Shown here in pieces: positions 16,326 through 24,569 of a stretch of 64,000 bases of DNA. How positions within the stretch are numbered: position 1 is the stretch's first letter; every line of letters begins with the position of its first letter. Under the pieces are notes generated by a model. It was not told the DNA's origin and made no database searches. It saw only the letters and a program-made list of their open reading frames with translations. The translations under genes and the position numbers were made by a program. Origin of the DNA: JAEXOD01 sp043805435 (GTDB lineage: Bacteria > Bacteroidota > Ignavibacteria > Ignavibacteriales > Melioribacteraceae); NCBI GenBank assembly GCA_043805435.1, contig JAZDHY010000033.1:43384-107383 (forward strand), read 5' to 3'.

Positions 16326-17315
16326 ATGCGAGAAAGAATATTACAAACCGAATCCGAATTTGATGGCGAAATTAAAAACGTAAAAACCTTCAAACAATTA
16401 GAAGACTTTAGAATAAAATTTTTAGGCCGAAAAGGTCTTGTTTCTCAGCTATTTGAAGATTTTAAAGAAGTCACCCCGGAAGTTAAAAGAGAAGTAGGTA
16501 AATCACTTAACGCTCTTAAAAATAAATGTAATCAAACATTTGAAGAAACCAAATTAAATATTGAAACGGCTGAACAGTCTAATGGTTCAAGTATCGATCT
16601 TTCGTTGCCTGAATATAAAAAAGAAACCGGTTCTCTTCATCTTATAATTCAAACCATGAACGAAATTAAAACCATCTTTAAAGGATTAGGTTTTTCAATT
16701 TATGAAGGTCCCGAATTAGAGTCGGATTACAATAATTTTGAGGCTCTTAATTTTCCGCCTGATCATCCGGCTAGAGACATGCAGGATACGTTTTTTATAA
16801 ATGAAAGTTTTTTACTTAGAACACATACATCTCCCGTTCAAATACGATTAATGAAATCGAAGAAACCCCCTTTGCGTGCAATAATGCCCGGTAAAGTATA
16901 TAGAAACGAAGCTATAAGCGCAAAAAGTTACTGCTTGTTTCATCAGGTGGAGGGACTTTATATTGATAAAGACGTTACCTTCACTGAACTTAAAGGTACA
17001 TTGGTATATTTTGCCAAACAGTTATATGGACAGGATTTAGTATATAGATTTAGACCAAGTTTTTTCCCGTTTACTGAACCAAGTGCCGAGATGGATATAT
17101 GGTGGGAACCAAAAGGAAAAGAAGGGCGTTGGCTTGAGATATTGGGTTGTGGGATGGTTGATCCAAATGTATTAATTAATGTTGGAATTGATCCTGAGGT
17201 TTACACCGGTTACGCTTTTGGTATGGGTGTGGATAGAATGTGTCTTAGAAAATATGGTATTTCTGACATTAGAACATTATTCGATAATGATCTTCGCTTT
17301 CTAAAGCAATTTTAA
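16326..17315 (+). CDS. pheS: Phenylalanine-tRNA ligase alpha subunit
   Basis: 329 residues from ATG 16326; a GTG at 16314 would add four residues, but GTGAGA just upstream of the ATG looks like its ribosome site. An N-terminal coiled coil (~1-90) precedes the class II core: LLRTHTSPVQIR (motif 1 region), FHQVEGLYIDKDVTFTELKG, RPSFFPFTEPSAEMDI (motif 2) and YAFGMGVDRMCLRKYGI (motif 3). It forms the alpha2-beta2 enzyme with PheT, encoded 14 nt downstream. Confidence 0.97.
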   Translation: MRERILQTESEFDGEIKNVKTFKQLEDFRIKFLGRKGLVSQLFEDFKEVTPEVKREVGKSLNALKNKCNQTFEETKLNIETAEQSNGSSIDLSLPEYKKETGSLHLIIQTMNEIKTIFKGLGFSIYEGPELESDYNNFEALNFPPDHPARDMQDTFFINESFLLRTHTSPVQIRLMKSKKPPLRAIMPGKVYRNEAISAKSYCLFHQVEGLYIDKDVTFTELKGTLVYFAKQLYGQDLVYRFRPSFFPFTEPSAEMDIWWEPKGKEGRWLEILGCGMVDPNVLINVGIDPEVYTGYAFGMGVDRMCLRKYGISDIRTLFDNDLRFLKQF

Positions 17316-17329
17316 TTAGGAGAAGAAAA

Positions 17330-19735
17330 TTGAAAGTTTCGCTTAAATGGTTAAATGAGTATATAGATATTAAAAATATTCCTGCTGATGATATTGCGGA
17401 AAAGCTTTCTAAATGCGGGTTAGAAGTTGAGGAAATGATTGATAATTCCTCAAAATTTAATAATATTGTGGTTGGGTATGTTAAAGAAAATAAAAAACAC
17501 CCAAATGCCGATAAATTAAGTTTATGTGTTGTTACAGATGGTAATGAAGATTTTAATGTAGTTTGCGGAGCCCCAAATGTAGCAGCGGGTCAAAAAGTAG
17601 CTTTTGCAAAGCTTGGAGCAATAATTCCTAATGGTAATTTTGAAATAAAAAAAGCCAAAATACGTGGTGAAGTATCAGTTGGAATGATTTGTGCCGAAGA
17701 CGAGCTTGGTTTAAGTGATAATCATGCCGGTATTATGGTACTTGATGAAAATACCGAAATTGGTATTCCAATTGCCAAAGCTTTAGGGCTTGATGATGTT
17801 TTAATTGAAATATCAATAACACCTAACAGATCGGATGCTTTAAGCCATTTTGGTGTTGCGCGCGATTTGGCAGCTTTATACAATCTGGAATTTAGTCTTC
17901 CTGAAGTTAAACAAGCAGTTTCGGGTAAAAGTATAGATAATGCTGCAAAAGTTGTTGTGGAAGACCACATTGCTTGTCCACGATACGTTGCTAAGGTAAT
18001 TGAAGGAATTGAAATAAAAGACTCTCCGGAGTGGTTAAAAAATAGACTAAAATCAATTGGGCTGCGTCCAATTAACAATGTTGTTGATGTTACTAATTAT
18101 ATTTTGTATGAAATTGGACAGCCATTACACGCTTTTGATTTAGATATGTTAGCCAATAAAACAATTGTTGTTAAAAAAGCAGGCAATATTAATAAATTTG
18201 TTACGCTAGATTCTAAAGAAAGAAATTTGTTACCTGAAGATTTATTAATTTGTGATACACAAAAACCTGTTGCAATTGCAGGTGTTATGGGTGGCCAAAA
18301 CTCGGAAGTAACCATAAACACAAAAAATATTTTAATTGAAAGTGCTTATTTTAATTCATCCTCAGTACGTAAAACTTCAAAAAAACTTGGTTTATCAACT
18401 GATGCATCATATAGATTTGAAAGAGGCTGCAATCCAAATATTTCCTTATATGCAGCAGAACGTGCCGCATATTTAATAAATCAAGTAGCCGGTGGGGTAG
18501 TTTTAGACGGTGTTATTGATGTATATCCCCAAATTATTGAAGCCAAAAAAACATCTTTACGATATGAAAGAGTAAATAAAATATTAGGTTTTGCCGTAAC
18601 TAAAAACGAAGTAGATAATATTTTAACAAAATTAGGTTTTATAATATTAAGTAAAAACGAAGAAAAAATTGAAGTAGAAATTCCTACTTTTAGACCTGAT
18701 GTTGAGAGAGAAATAGATTTAATTGAAGAAGTTGGAAGAATTTATGGTTATGATAATATTCCGGTAATTCAAAAAATAAGTGTTATTTTGGATGAAAAAA
18801 TTGACCAATCTGAATATAATAATTCATTAAGAAATTTTTTGTGTGGTTACGGATTTTATGAGATAATTACTAACTCGTTGTTAAGTGAAACTATTTCAGA
18901 AAAATTTGGTAATGCAATAAAAATGTTGAATCCGCAAAGTTATGAAATGTCTCATTTAAGAACATCTTTGTTGCCGGGTGGATTATTTACAATTTCAAGA
19001 AATATTAAAGTACGCGAGAAAAATTTAAAACTATTTGAAATTGGTCACGTTTTTGAAAAAATAACTACTGGCAGCATAAAAGACTTTTCCGATTTTACTG
19101 AAATTGATAAAGTTAATATTTTGTTATCAGGCAAAAGTAACGATTCTGTTTGGTACGATAAAGATAAATTTTATGATTTTTATGACTTAAAAGGATATTT
19201 AAAATCATTTTTCAATAAATACTCACTTGATAATTTCGAAAATGATTCGTATTATTTTACTAACGAATTATTATGGGAATATGGATTTAAACTTCAAAGA
19301 GAAGGTGTAGTTTACGGAATTGGTGGAAAGGTAAAAAAAGATATTCTAAATATGTTTGAAATAGAGCAGGACGTATTTAATTTTGAAATAAATATAGATT
19401 ATTTAAAGAAAATAACTTCAAAAGAGAGATCTTTTAAAGAATTAATTAAGTTTCCGTCAGTTTTGCGTGATTTTGCATTTGTAGTAGATAAAAATATTGA
19501 ATATATTACAATTATTAATACAATATTTAAAGGTAGTTCGAAACTTTTAAAGGATGTAAAATTGTTTGATATATTTGAGAGTGAAACTTTAGGTGAAAAT
19601 AAAAGAAGTTTGGCTTTTCAACTAGAGTATTTTAATGAAGAAAGGACTTTAACTGAAGAAGAAATTGAAAAAGATTTTTGGAATGCTATTGAATATGTTA
19701 AATCAAATTTAAATGCAGAATTAAGAGGAAAATAA
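17330..19735 (+). CDS. pheT: Phenylalanine-tRNA ligase beta subunit
   Basis: 801 residues from a TTG start, supported by TTAGGAG eight bases upstream. Visible domains: a tRNA-binding OB fold (~40-150, with HPNADKLSLCVV and CGAPNVAAGQ), B3/B4 editing region (~210-370, IGLRPINNVVDVTNY, GQPLHAFD, MGGQNSEV), B5 (~400-475), the catalytic-like core and a C-terminal FDX-ACB domain (~705-800, FPSVLRDFAFVVD). It binds and edits tRNA-Phe with PheS. A coiled-coil gene starts 1 nt after its stop. Confidence 0.97.
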   Translation: MKVSLKWLNEYIDIKNIPADDIAEKLSKCGLEVEEMIDNSSKFNNIVVGYVKENKKHPNADKLSLCVVTDGNEDFNVVCGAPNVAAGQKVAFAKLGAIIPNGNFEIKKAKIRGEVSVGMICAEDELGLSDNHAGIMVLDENTEIGIPIAKALGLDDVLIEISITPNRSDALSHFGVARDLAALYNLEFSLPEVKQAVSGKSIDNAAKVVVEDHIACPRYVAKVIEGIEIKDSPEWLKNRLKSIGLRPINNVVDVTNYILYEIGQPLHAFDLDMLANKTIVVKKAGNINKFVTLDSKERNLLPEDLLICDTQKPVAIAGVMGGQNSEVTINTKNILIESAYFNSSSVRKTSKKLGLSTDASYRFERGCNPNISLYAAERAAYLINQVAGGVVLDGVIDVYPQIIEAKKTSLRYERVNKILGFAVTKNEVDNILTKLGFIILSKNEEKIEVEIPTFRPDVEREIDLIEEVGRIYGYDNIPVIQKISVILDEKIDQSEYNNSLRNFLCGYGFYEIITNSLLSETISEKFGNAIKMLNPQSYEMSHLRTSLLPGGLFTISRNIKVREKNLKLFEIGHVFEKITTGSIKDFSDFTEIDKVNILLSGKSNDSVWYDKDKFYDFYDLKGYLKSFFNKYSLDNFENDSYYFTNELLWEYGFKLQREGVVYGIGGKVKKDILNMFEIEQDVFNFEINIDYLKKITSKERSFKELIKFPSVLRDFAFVVDKNIEYITIINTIFKGSSKLLKDVKLFDIFESETLGENKRSLAFQLEYFNEERTLTEEEIEKDFWNAIEYVKSNLNAELRGK

Positions 19736-19736
19736 A

Positions 19737-20051
19737 TTGGCTGAACTTACCAAATATGATTCCTTTTTTGATGAACTTGCCGCTCTTGAAAAACAAGTTT
19801 ATTTTTTCAAGCGTAAGCATGATGAGTTGAAGCAATTTAAAGATGAGAATAAATCAAAATTAGCCGATTTAGAAAAAGACAATATAAATTTAAAAAATAG
19901 GGTCGAAGATTTAGAAAAAAAGATCCAAACCGGCGATTTTGTAAATGGGCAATATATTGGGGATTTGTTCAGCGATATGGAAGAAAAAGGTAAACTAAAG
20001 AAAAAAATTGAAGATTTGATTAAAAAAGTGGATAACCACTTAAGTTCTTAA
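19737..20051 (+). CDS. Small coiled-coil protein, possible ZapB-like cell-division partner
   Basis: 104 residues from TTG, with AGAGG inside the end of pheT as ribosome site. The region ~8-75 is a heptad-rich coiled coil (LAALEKQVYFFKRKHDELKQ and LEKDNINLKNRVEDLEKKI). No enzymatic motif. It lies between pheT and zapA in an apparent operon, 32 nt before zapA. Short coiled-coil proteins at this place are common in the phylum. A role with ZapA at the Z ring is inferred only from position and shape. Confidence 0.7.
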   Translation: MAELTKYDSFFDELAALEKQVYFFKRKHDELKQFKDENKSKLADLEKDNINLKNRVEDLEKKIQTGDFVNGQYIGDLFSDMEEKGKLKKKIEDLIKKVDNHLSS

Positions 20052-20083
20052 ACAAATTGACGGTACGATAGTTCAGGTTAAAA

Positions 20084-20383
20084 ATGACTGATAAAAAGAA
20101 GCTTCAAGTAAAAATTTTTGAGAAAGAATACGCTCTTTTAGTTGAGAATGAAGAGATAGCACTTGAATTGGCTAAATATGTTAATACGATTATGGATGAT
20201 ACAAAAAGAGATTTGTCTGACCAACCAAGAGAAACGATTGCAGTAATTGCAGCATTGAATATAGCTTATGATTTGTTCATTGAAAAAAATAAATACAGAG
20301 AATTCAAGGTGCAGGCAATTGATAAGATTAAAAAAATTAAGCTTCTTCTAACCGAGTCAAATAGCACACCTGAGACTTCGTAA
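20084..20383 (+). CDS. zapA: Cell division protein ZapA
   Basis: 99 residues with the ZapA layout: an N-terminal beta domain (LQVKIFEKEYALLVENEE), the ELAKYVNTIMDD helix, and the long C-terminal coiled coil with AVIAALNIAYDLFIEK. ZapA bundles FtsZ filaments at midcell. It lies 32 nt after the coiled-coil gene and directly before the 6S RNA, the common zapA-6S-rny order. Confidence 0.9.
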   Translation: MTDKKKLQVKIFEKEYALLVENEEIALELAKYVNTIMDDTKRDLSDQPRETIAVIAALNIAYDLFIEKNKYREFKVQAIDKIKKIKLLLTESNSTPETS

Positions 20384-20390
20384 AAATTTT

Positions 20391-20580
20391 GAACCGTACC
20401 AGTATTGCATTTTATTAAGAGCTGTTAAAATAAGATAAAATGGGTTTTTGACTTACGGTACGTTTGCAGGCCAAAACCTTAATTGGTTTGCTTATGCAAC
20501 ATTGGAAGTAAAAAGTACTGGGCAATTTCCCACATTGTTCAAAAAGGGTTCTTTTTAATTATGCAATGTGGTACGGTTAT
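20391..20580 (+). ncRNA. ssrS: 6S RNA (regulator of RNA polymerase)
   Basis: The two ends pair: AACCGTACCA (20392-20401) with TGGTACGGTT (20569-20578), a perfect ten-pair closing stem, then TTGCAT (20405-20410) with ATGCAA (20561-20566) across a small internal loop. Between them lies about 150 nt that can form a long interrupted helix around a central bubble, giving the ~190-nt rod of 6S RNA. 6S mimics an open promoter and holds RNA polymerase in stationary phase. Location between zapA and rny supports the call strongly. The ORF running through it into rny is not real coding. Confidence 0.82.
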
Positions 20581-20605
20581 AATATTATGCTTTTATGGAG
20601 GAAAA

Positions 20606-22168
20606 ATGGATCCTGTTATTGTAATGTTGATACTGGTTGTATCAATAGTTTTGTTCTTTTTTTTAGGATGGTTACTTAGTTCAAAAATTGGTATAAATAA
20701 AGTCAAAAATGCTGAAGAAAGAGCTAAACTAATTCTTGAAGATGCCGAAAAAGAATCAAAGAACATAAAAAAAGAAAAATTACTTGAAGTTAAAGACGAG
20801 TGGTTAAAAAAGAAACAAGAATTTGATATTGAAGTTAATCAAAGAAAACAGAAAATTTCAAATACTGAAAAATTAATTGAAAAGCGTGAAGAAGTTGCTG
20901 ATAAAAAACAAGAGATAGCTTTACAAAAAGAAAAAGAAAACGCTAGAATTGAAAGAGAGTTACTTTCTAAAAAAGAAGAATTAGCAAATAAACAGTCTAA
21001 CCTTGAAAAATTAGTTCAAGAAGAAAATACAAGATTAGAAAAAATTGCCTCCTTAACATCTGACGAAGCAAAAAAGATGTTAATGGATAATATGCTTAGT
21101 AAAGCTAAATCCGATTCTGCTCAGCAGTTAAAAGATATCCGCGATCATTATAAGTTAGAAGCTAAAAAAGAAGCCCAAAAAATTATTATTCAAGCTATAC
21201 AACGTACTGCTGTTGATCATTCGGTTGAATCTACTGTTTCTGTTGTGCAGATTCAAAATGATGAAATGAAGGGTAGAATTATTGGCAGGGAAGGCAGAAA
21301 TATCCGCGCTTTTGAAGCTGCTACGGGTGTTGATGTTATTGTTGATGATACTCCTGAAGCTGTTATATTATCCGCATTTGATCAGTTTAGACGTGAAATT
21401 GCTCGTATTTCGTTAGAAAGATTAATTGCCGATGGTAGAATACACCCTGCAAGAATTGAAGAAATTGTTCAAAAGGTTCAAGCTGAACTTGAAGAAGAAA
21501 TTCTACGTGAAGGCGAAAACACTTTAATTCAACTTGGTTTACATGGTATGCACCCCGAATTAGTTAAACATGTTGGTAAAATGAAATACCGTTCAAGTTA
21601 CGGTCAAAATCTTTTACAGCATAGTATTGAAGTTGCTTATTTGACCGGTGTTTTAGCTTCTGAAGTTGGATTAGATCCTCAAATTGCTAAAAAAGCAGGT
21701 TTATTGCACGATATTGGCAAAACGCTTGATAAAGCTGTTGAAGGACCACACGCTTTGCTTGGTTACGAATTATGTAAAAAATATAAAGAACATCCAATAG
21801 TAATTAATGCCGTAGGAAGTCATCACGAAGATATTGAAATGGAACATCCTATCTCTGCATTAGTTCAAGCCGCAGATGCAATAAGCGGTGCACGTCCCGG
21901 CGCAAGAAGAGAACCTCTTGAAAGTTATGTAAAACGTCTTGAAAATTTGGAGACACTTGCAAAATCTTTTGAAGGTGTTGCAAAAACATACGCTATTCAA
22001 GCAGGAAGGGAAATACGTGTTGTTGTTGAACCGGATAAAATTGATGATGTTGTAGCCGATCAATTAGCTTACGATATTGCTCAAAAAATTCAGGAAGAAA
22101 TGGAATATCCGGGGCAAATTAAAGTTACGGTTATTCGTGAAGTTAGGAAAATATCTTACGCAAAATAA
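20606..22168 (+). CDS. rny: Ribonuclease Y
   Basis: 520 residues from ATG 20606, which has GGAGGAAAA in front; the longer ORF reaching back to 20483 crosses the 6S RNA. Residues 1-25 are a membrane anchor (VIVMLILVVSIVLFFFLGWL), ~30-200 a charged coiled coil, ~210-270 a KH domain (GRIIGREGRNIRAFE), and ~335-430 an HD phosphohydrolase domain with HDIG at 368-371. RNase Y starts mRNA decay at the membrane. Length matches the family. Confidence 0.97.
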   Translation: MDPVIVMLILVVSIVLFFFLGWLLSSKIGINKVKNAEERAKLILEDAEKESKNIKKEKLLEVKDEWLKKKQEFDIEVNQRKQKISNTEKLIEKREEVADKKQEIALQKEKENARIERELLSKKEELANKQSNLEKLVQEENTRLEKIASLTSDEAKKMLMDNMLSKAKSDSAQQLKDIRDHYKLEAKKEAQKIIIQAIQRTAVDHSVESTVSVVQIQNDEMKGRIIGREGRNIRAFEAATGVDVIVDDTPEAVILSAFDQFRREIARISLERLIADGRIHPARIEEIVQKVQAELEEEILREGENTLIQLGLHGMHPELVKHVGKMKYRSSYGQNLLQHSIEVAYLTGVLASEVGLDPQIAKKAGLLHDIGKTLDKAVEGPHALLGYELCKKYKEHPIVINAVGSHHEDIEMEHPISALVQAADAISGARPGARREPLESYVKRLENLETLAKSFEGVAKTYAIQAGREIRVVVEPDKIDDVVADQLAYDIAQKIQEEMEYPGQIKVTVIREVRKISYAK

Positions 22169-22186
22169 ATAGATGTAGACAAATTT

Positions 22187-22215
22187 AAGGGTGATTTTTT
22201 AATCACCCTTTTTTA
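22187..22215 (+). terminator. Intrinsic terminator after rny
   Basis: AAGGGTGATT (22187-22196), loop TTTT, AATCACCCTT (22201-22210), then TTTTATTTT: a ten-pair stem with a T-rich tail. It separates rny from coaE. Confidence 0.9.
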
Positions 22216-22237
22216 TTTTAAACAAACTGAGTGTAGT

Positions 22238-22846
22238 ATGAAAAAATTAAAAATTGGTGTTACAGGCGGTATTGGTTCGGGTAAAAGCAAGTTTTGTGAG
22301 GCTGCAAAAAAACTTGGATACGATGTTATTTTAGCCGATGAAATATCAAAAAATATTTTAACAGCTGATTATAATGTAAAACAACAAATTATTGAAGCAT
22401 TTGGAAAAAATGCATTTGTTGATAACTTACCTAATAAAAAGTTTTTAGCTGACGTGGTTTTTTCTAATGCGGATAATTTAGTAAAAATTAACAGCATTTT
22501 ACATCCGCCTACATTAAAAAAAATTAATAACTTAATGTCTGCTTCACTTAAAGAAAAAGATATGGTATTTGTTGAATCGGCAATAATATTTGAAATAGAA
22601 ATTGAAGAAATGTTTGATTATGTTGTGTTAATAACCGCTAGTGAAGAAATTCGCATAAAAAGAACTATGGAACGCAGCAAACTTACACGTGATGAAATTA
22701 TTACACGTATAAATAATCAGTTGCCCGATGAAAACAAAAAAGGATTAGCTGATTTTACAATTGAAAATAATACTACACTTGAAGATCTTGAAAAAAAATG
22801 CGGTTTTATTATCAACTTATTAAAAAATATGGGAGCAATGGGCTGA
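22238..22846 (+). CDS. coaE: Dephospho-CoA kinase
   Basis: 202 residues with the P-loop VTGGIGSGKSKFCEA at 8-22, LADEISK (substrate side, in place of the usual DxD), HPP in LHPPTLKK and the lid region RTMERSKLTRDEIITRINNQ. It phosphorylates the 3' hydroxyl of dephospho-CoA in the last step of CoA synthesis. It starts 23 nt after the rny terminator. The last ~8 residues before the stop are followed directly by the heptamer array. Confidence 0.93.
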   Translation: MKKLKIGVTGGIGSGKSKFCEAAKKLGYDVILADEISKNILTADYNVKQQIIEAFGKNAFVDNLPNKKFLADVVFSNADNLVKINSILHPPTLKKINNLMSASLKEKDMVFVESAIIFEIEIEEMFDYVVLITASEEIRIKRTMERSKLTRDEIITRINNQLPDENKKGLADFTIENNTTLEDLEKKCGFIINLLKNMGAMG

Positions 22847-22854
22847 TAAAACTT

Positions 22855-22999
22855 AATTATGAATTATGAATTGTGAATTATGAATTATGAATTGTGAATT
22901 ATGAATTGTGAATTATGAATTGTGAATTATGAATTATGAATTATGAATTATGAATTATGAATTATGAATTATGAATTATGAATTATGAATTATGAATTA
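22855..22999 (+). repeat. Tandem heptamer array, about 20 copies of AATTATG/AATTGTG
   Basis: Twenty exact 7-nt units from 22855 to 22994 plus a partial unit. Sixteen are AATTATG and four are AATTGTG; the variants fall at units 3, 6, 8 and 10, so the left half is mixed and the right half is uniform. It begins 8 nt after the coaE stop. Confidence 0.97.
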
Positions 23000-23413
23000 A
23001 AATCAATAATATGGGAATAGCGGGATTTTTATTATTTGTAAATTATTAGATTTTAACCCGAAACGGGTGACATAGTGAATTACCTGCTAAATATTTAGTG
23101 CCTTACCAAAACCCACAACCGCTTTTTAACTGCCTAAACGAAGGTGGCACATCGCTGATGTGCTGATGTTTTTGGGGGATTTTGTGATTACAAACGTTCC
23201 ACCTCGCTGAGGTGGGTTTGAGCAATAATTATAAACTGAAAAACAGCTTAATGTCTGCAACAAGTACAAAACACATACCACGTAAAACAGACTAATAACG
23301 TTGTAAAGTACCTATTTAGAGTGTCTTAAACTATTTAATGTATTGTTTTTGGTTGAGAAGAGTTTGATAATACTTTTAATTGTTATATATTACAAAATTA
23401 AGTACAAAAAATT
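23000..23413 (-). repeat. Cluster of variable-arm palindromic repeats (minus orientation)
   Basis: No gene. Three hairpins of the dispersed family are present: ACCCG-AAA-CGGGT at 23056-23068, with GACAT after it (ATGTC on the minus strand); GCACATC-GCT-GATGTGC at 23147-23163; and CCACCTC-GCT-GAGGTGG at 23199-23215. GATTACAAAC lies between the last two, as in the copies at 45685 and 47939. 23251-23413 holds nothing recognisable except the region upstream of the next gene. Confidence 0.8.
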
Positions 23414-23722
23414 ATGAACCAAACAGAAGCACTTGAAATAGCCGAAAAATATTTAATGTTTATTAAGGCCAATAAATTTAATTACGAAAAGGCATATCTA
23501 TTCGGTTCATATGCAAGAGGTACTTTTACCGAAGATAGTGATATTGATATTGCGATAGTCATTAAAAACTTAAAAGAGAGGTTTAATTCACAGGTTAATC
23601 TTCTTAAACTGACTTATAACATAGATACTCGTATTGAACCTTTTCCTTTAGATTTTGCTGTTTTTGACAATAATGATTCTTTGAGCAGAGAAATACTTAA
23701 GTATGGAATTGAAATAAAATAA
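23414..23722 (+). CDS. MNT-type nucleotidyltransferase domain protein
   Basis: 102 residues with the minimal nucleotidyltransferase signature GSYARGTFTEDSDIDIAIVI (31-50): Gly31-Ser32, the Asp43/Asp45 pair, and a third acidic strand at about Asp80 (PLDFAVFD). Such proteins usually pair with a HEPN toxin (as in MntA/HepT) and neutralise it by AMPylation. No HEPN gene is adjacent; a dead Mrr fragment follows instead. It may be an orphan antitoxin in a decayed locus, or act alone. Confidence 0.82.
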   Translation: MNQTEALEIAEKYLMFIKANKFNYEKAYLFGSYARGTFTEDSDIDIAIVIKNLKERFNSQVNLLKLTYNIDTRIEPFPLDFAVFDNNDSLSREILKYGIEIK

Positions 23723-23727
23723 ATTAT

Positions 23728-23889
23728 TTGACTGCCGACTATGGGCCTGATGCATATGATTTTGCAAAGGGGAAACCGATTACTCTATTGAGTGGTTCGA
23801 ATTTACTTTTTTTGTTAGAAAAACATGGTTATCATGCTAAAATAGATTTAAGAGAAGCTAAACGAATTTTAAGTGAACAAAAAAATTAA
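23728..23889 (+). pseudogene. C-terminal remnant of an Mrr-type restriction endonuclease
   Basis: 53 codons in frame without an initiator context: LTADYGPDAYDFAKGKPITL, then LSGSNLLFLLEKHGYHAKI, ending TAA at 23887-23889. This is the end of the Mrr_cat nuclease fold (the [T][T].x-GPDAYDFAxGK-L-SGxxLLxLL pattern). The N-terminal part, including the catalytic D-QxK region, is absent, because 23414-23722 encodes an unrelated protein right upstream. The remnant overlaps the end of the convergent nanE gene by 4 nt. Confidence 0.75.
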
Positions 23890-24569
23890 AGCGTTATAGC
23901 CTTTACAAACCATTCGGTAATAAGTGTAGGGCGGGTAATAGCACTGCCAACAACAATTGCGTAAGCACCGGCATTAATAACTTTATTAGCAAATTCAGGT
24001 GTGTTTATTCGGCCTTCGGCAAAAAGGGGAATGTTAATTGATTTTGCTAATTCGTAAACTAAAGCGTAATCGGGTTCGTTGGTTTTTTTATTTTGCGTAT
24101 AAGGTGTATAACCGCTTAAAGTTGTGGAAACACAATCGGCACCGTTTTGGGCGCACAAAACACCTTCATTGTACGTTGAAATATCAGCCATTATAAGGCA
24201 TTTGTAACGTTTCTTTAACTCTGAAATGAATTGATGGCCTTGCAGGCCTTCACGCTCTCTTATTGTGCCGTCAACGGCAATAATGGGACAATTTATTGAT
24301 AATAATTGTTCAACTTCTTTAAAACTTCCTGTTATACGAACATATCCGTCTTCAAAAGTATTTTTTACCAGTCCAATTACAGGAACATTTATATTATTTA
24401 TAATATTTTGGGTTTTTTCTATTCCTTCACTTCTAATTCCTGCGGCACCGCCTAAAACAGCGGCTTTTGCAAACATTAAAATACCCTCAGGATTATTAAA
24501 AGGGGAGATGCCTTCGGCTTGGCACGATACAATTAATTTTTTTTCTAAAATTCTAAAAATTTCGTTCAT
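23886..24569 (-). CDS. nanE: N-acylglucosamine-6-phosphate 2-epimerase (NanE family)
   Basis: 227 residues, a TIM barrel with the full NanE signature: LIVSCQ at 12-17, GLVKN with catalytic-type Lys69, MADIST, CVSTTLSGYTPY, FAEGRINT with Glu185, and VVGSAITRP. The Lys/Glu pair corresponds to the residues known to act in NanE. The known reaction is ManNAc-6-P to GlcNAc-6-P. NanA, NanK and sialidase genes are not in the window. Its start overlaps the FAD protein by 4 nt (ATGA type), so the two are translationally coupled. The real substrate may be another 2-amino or 2-acylamino sugar phosphate. Confidence 0.9.
   Translation of the reverse strand: MNEIFRILEKKLIVSCQAEGISPFNNPEGILMFAKAAVLGGAAGIRSEGIEKTQNIINNINVPVIGLVKNTFEDGYVRITGSFKEVEQLLSINCPIIAVDGTIREREGLQGHQFISELKKRYKCLIMADISTYNEGVLCAQNGADCVSTTLSGYTPYTQNKKTNEPDYALVYELAKSINIPLFAEGRINTPEFANKVINAGAYAIVVGSAITRPTLITEWFVKAITL

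Noticed and set aside
17722..18078. 118-codon minus-strand ORF inside pheT
   Set aside because: Pure shadow of a strongly conserved pheT coding region.
20483..20605. N-terminal extension of RNase Y
   Set aside because: The stretch is the 3' half of the 6S RNA; the conserved membrane anchor starts at 20606 behind a GGAGG site.
22855..22999. CRISPR-like array
   Set aside because: Units are 7 nt with no spacers, so it is a simple tandem repeat; no cas genes are in the window.
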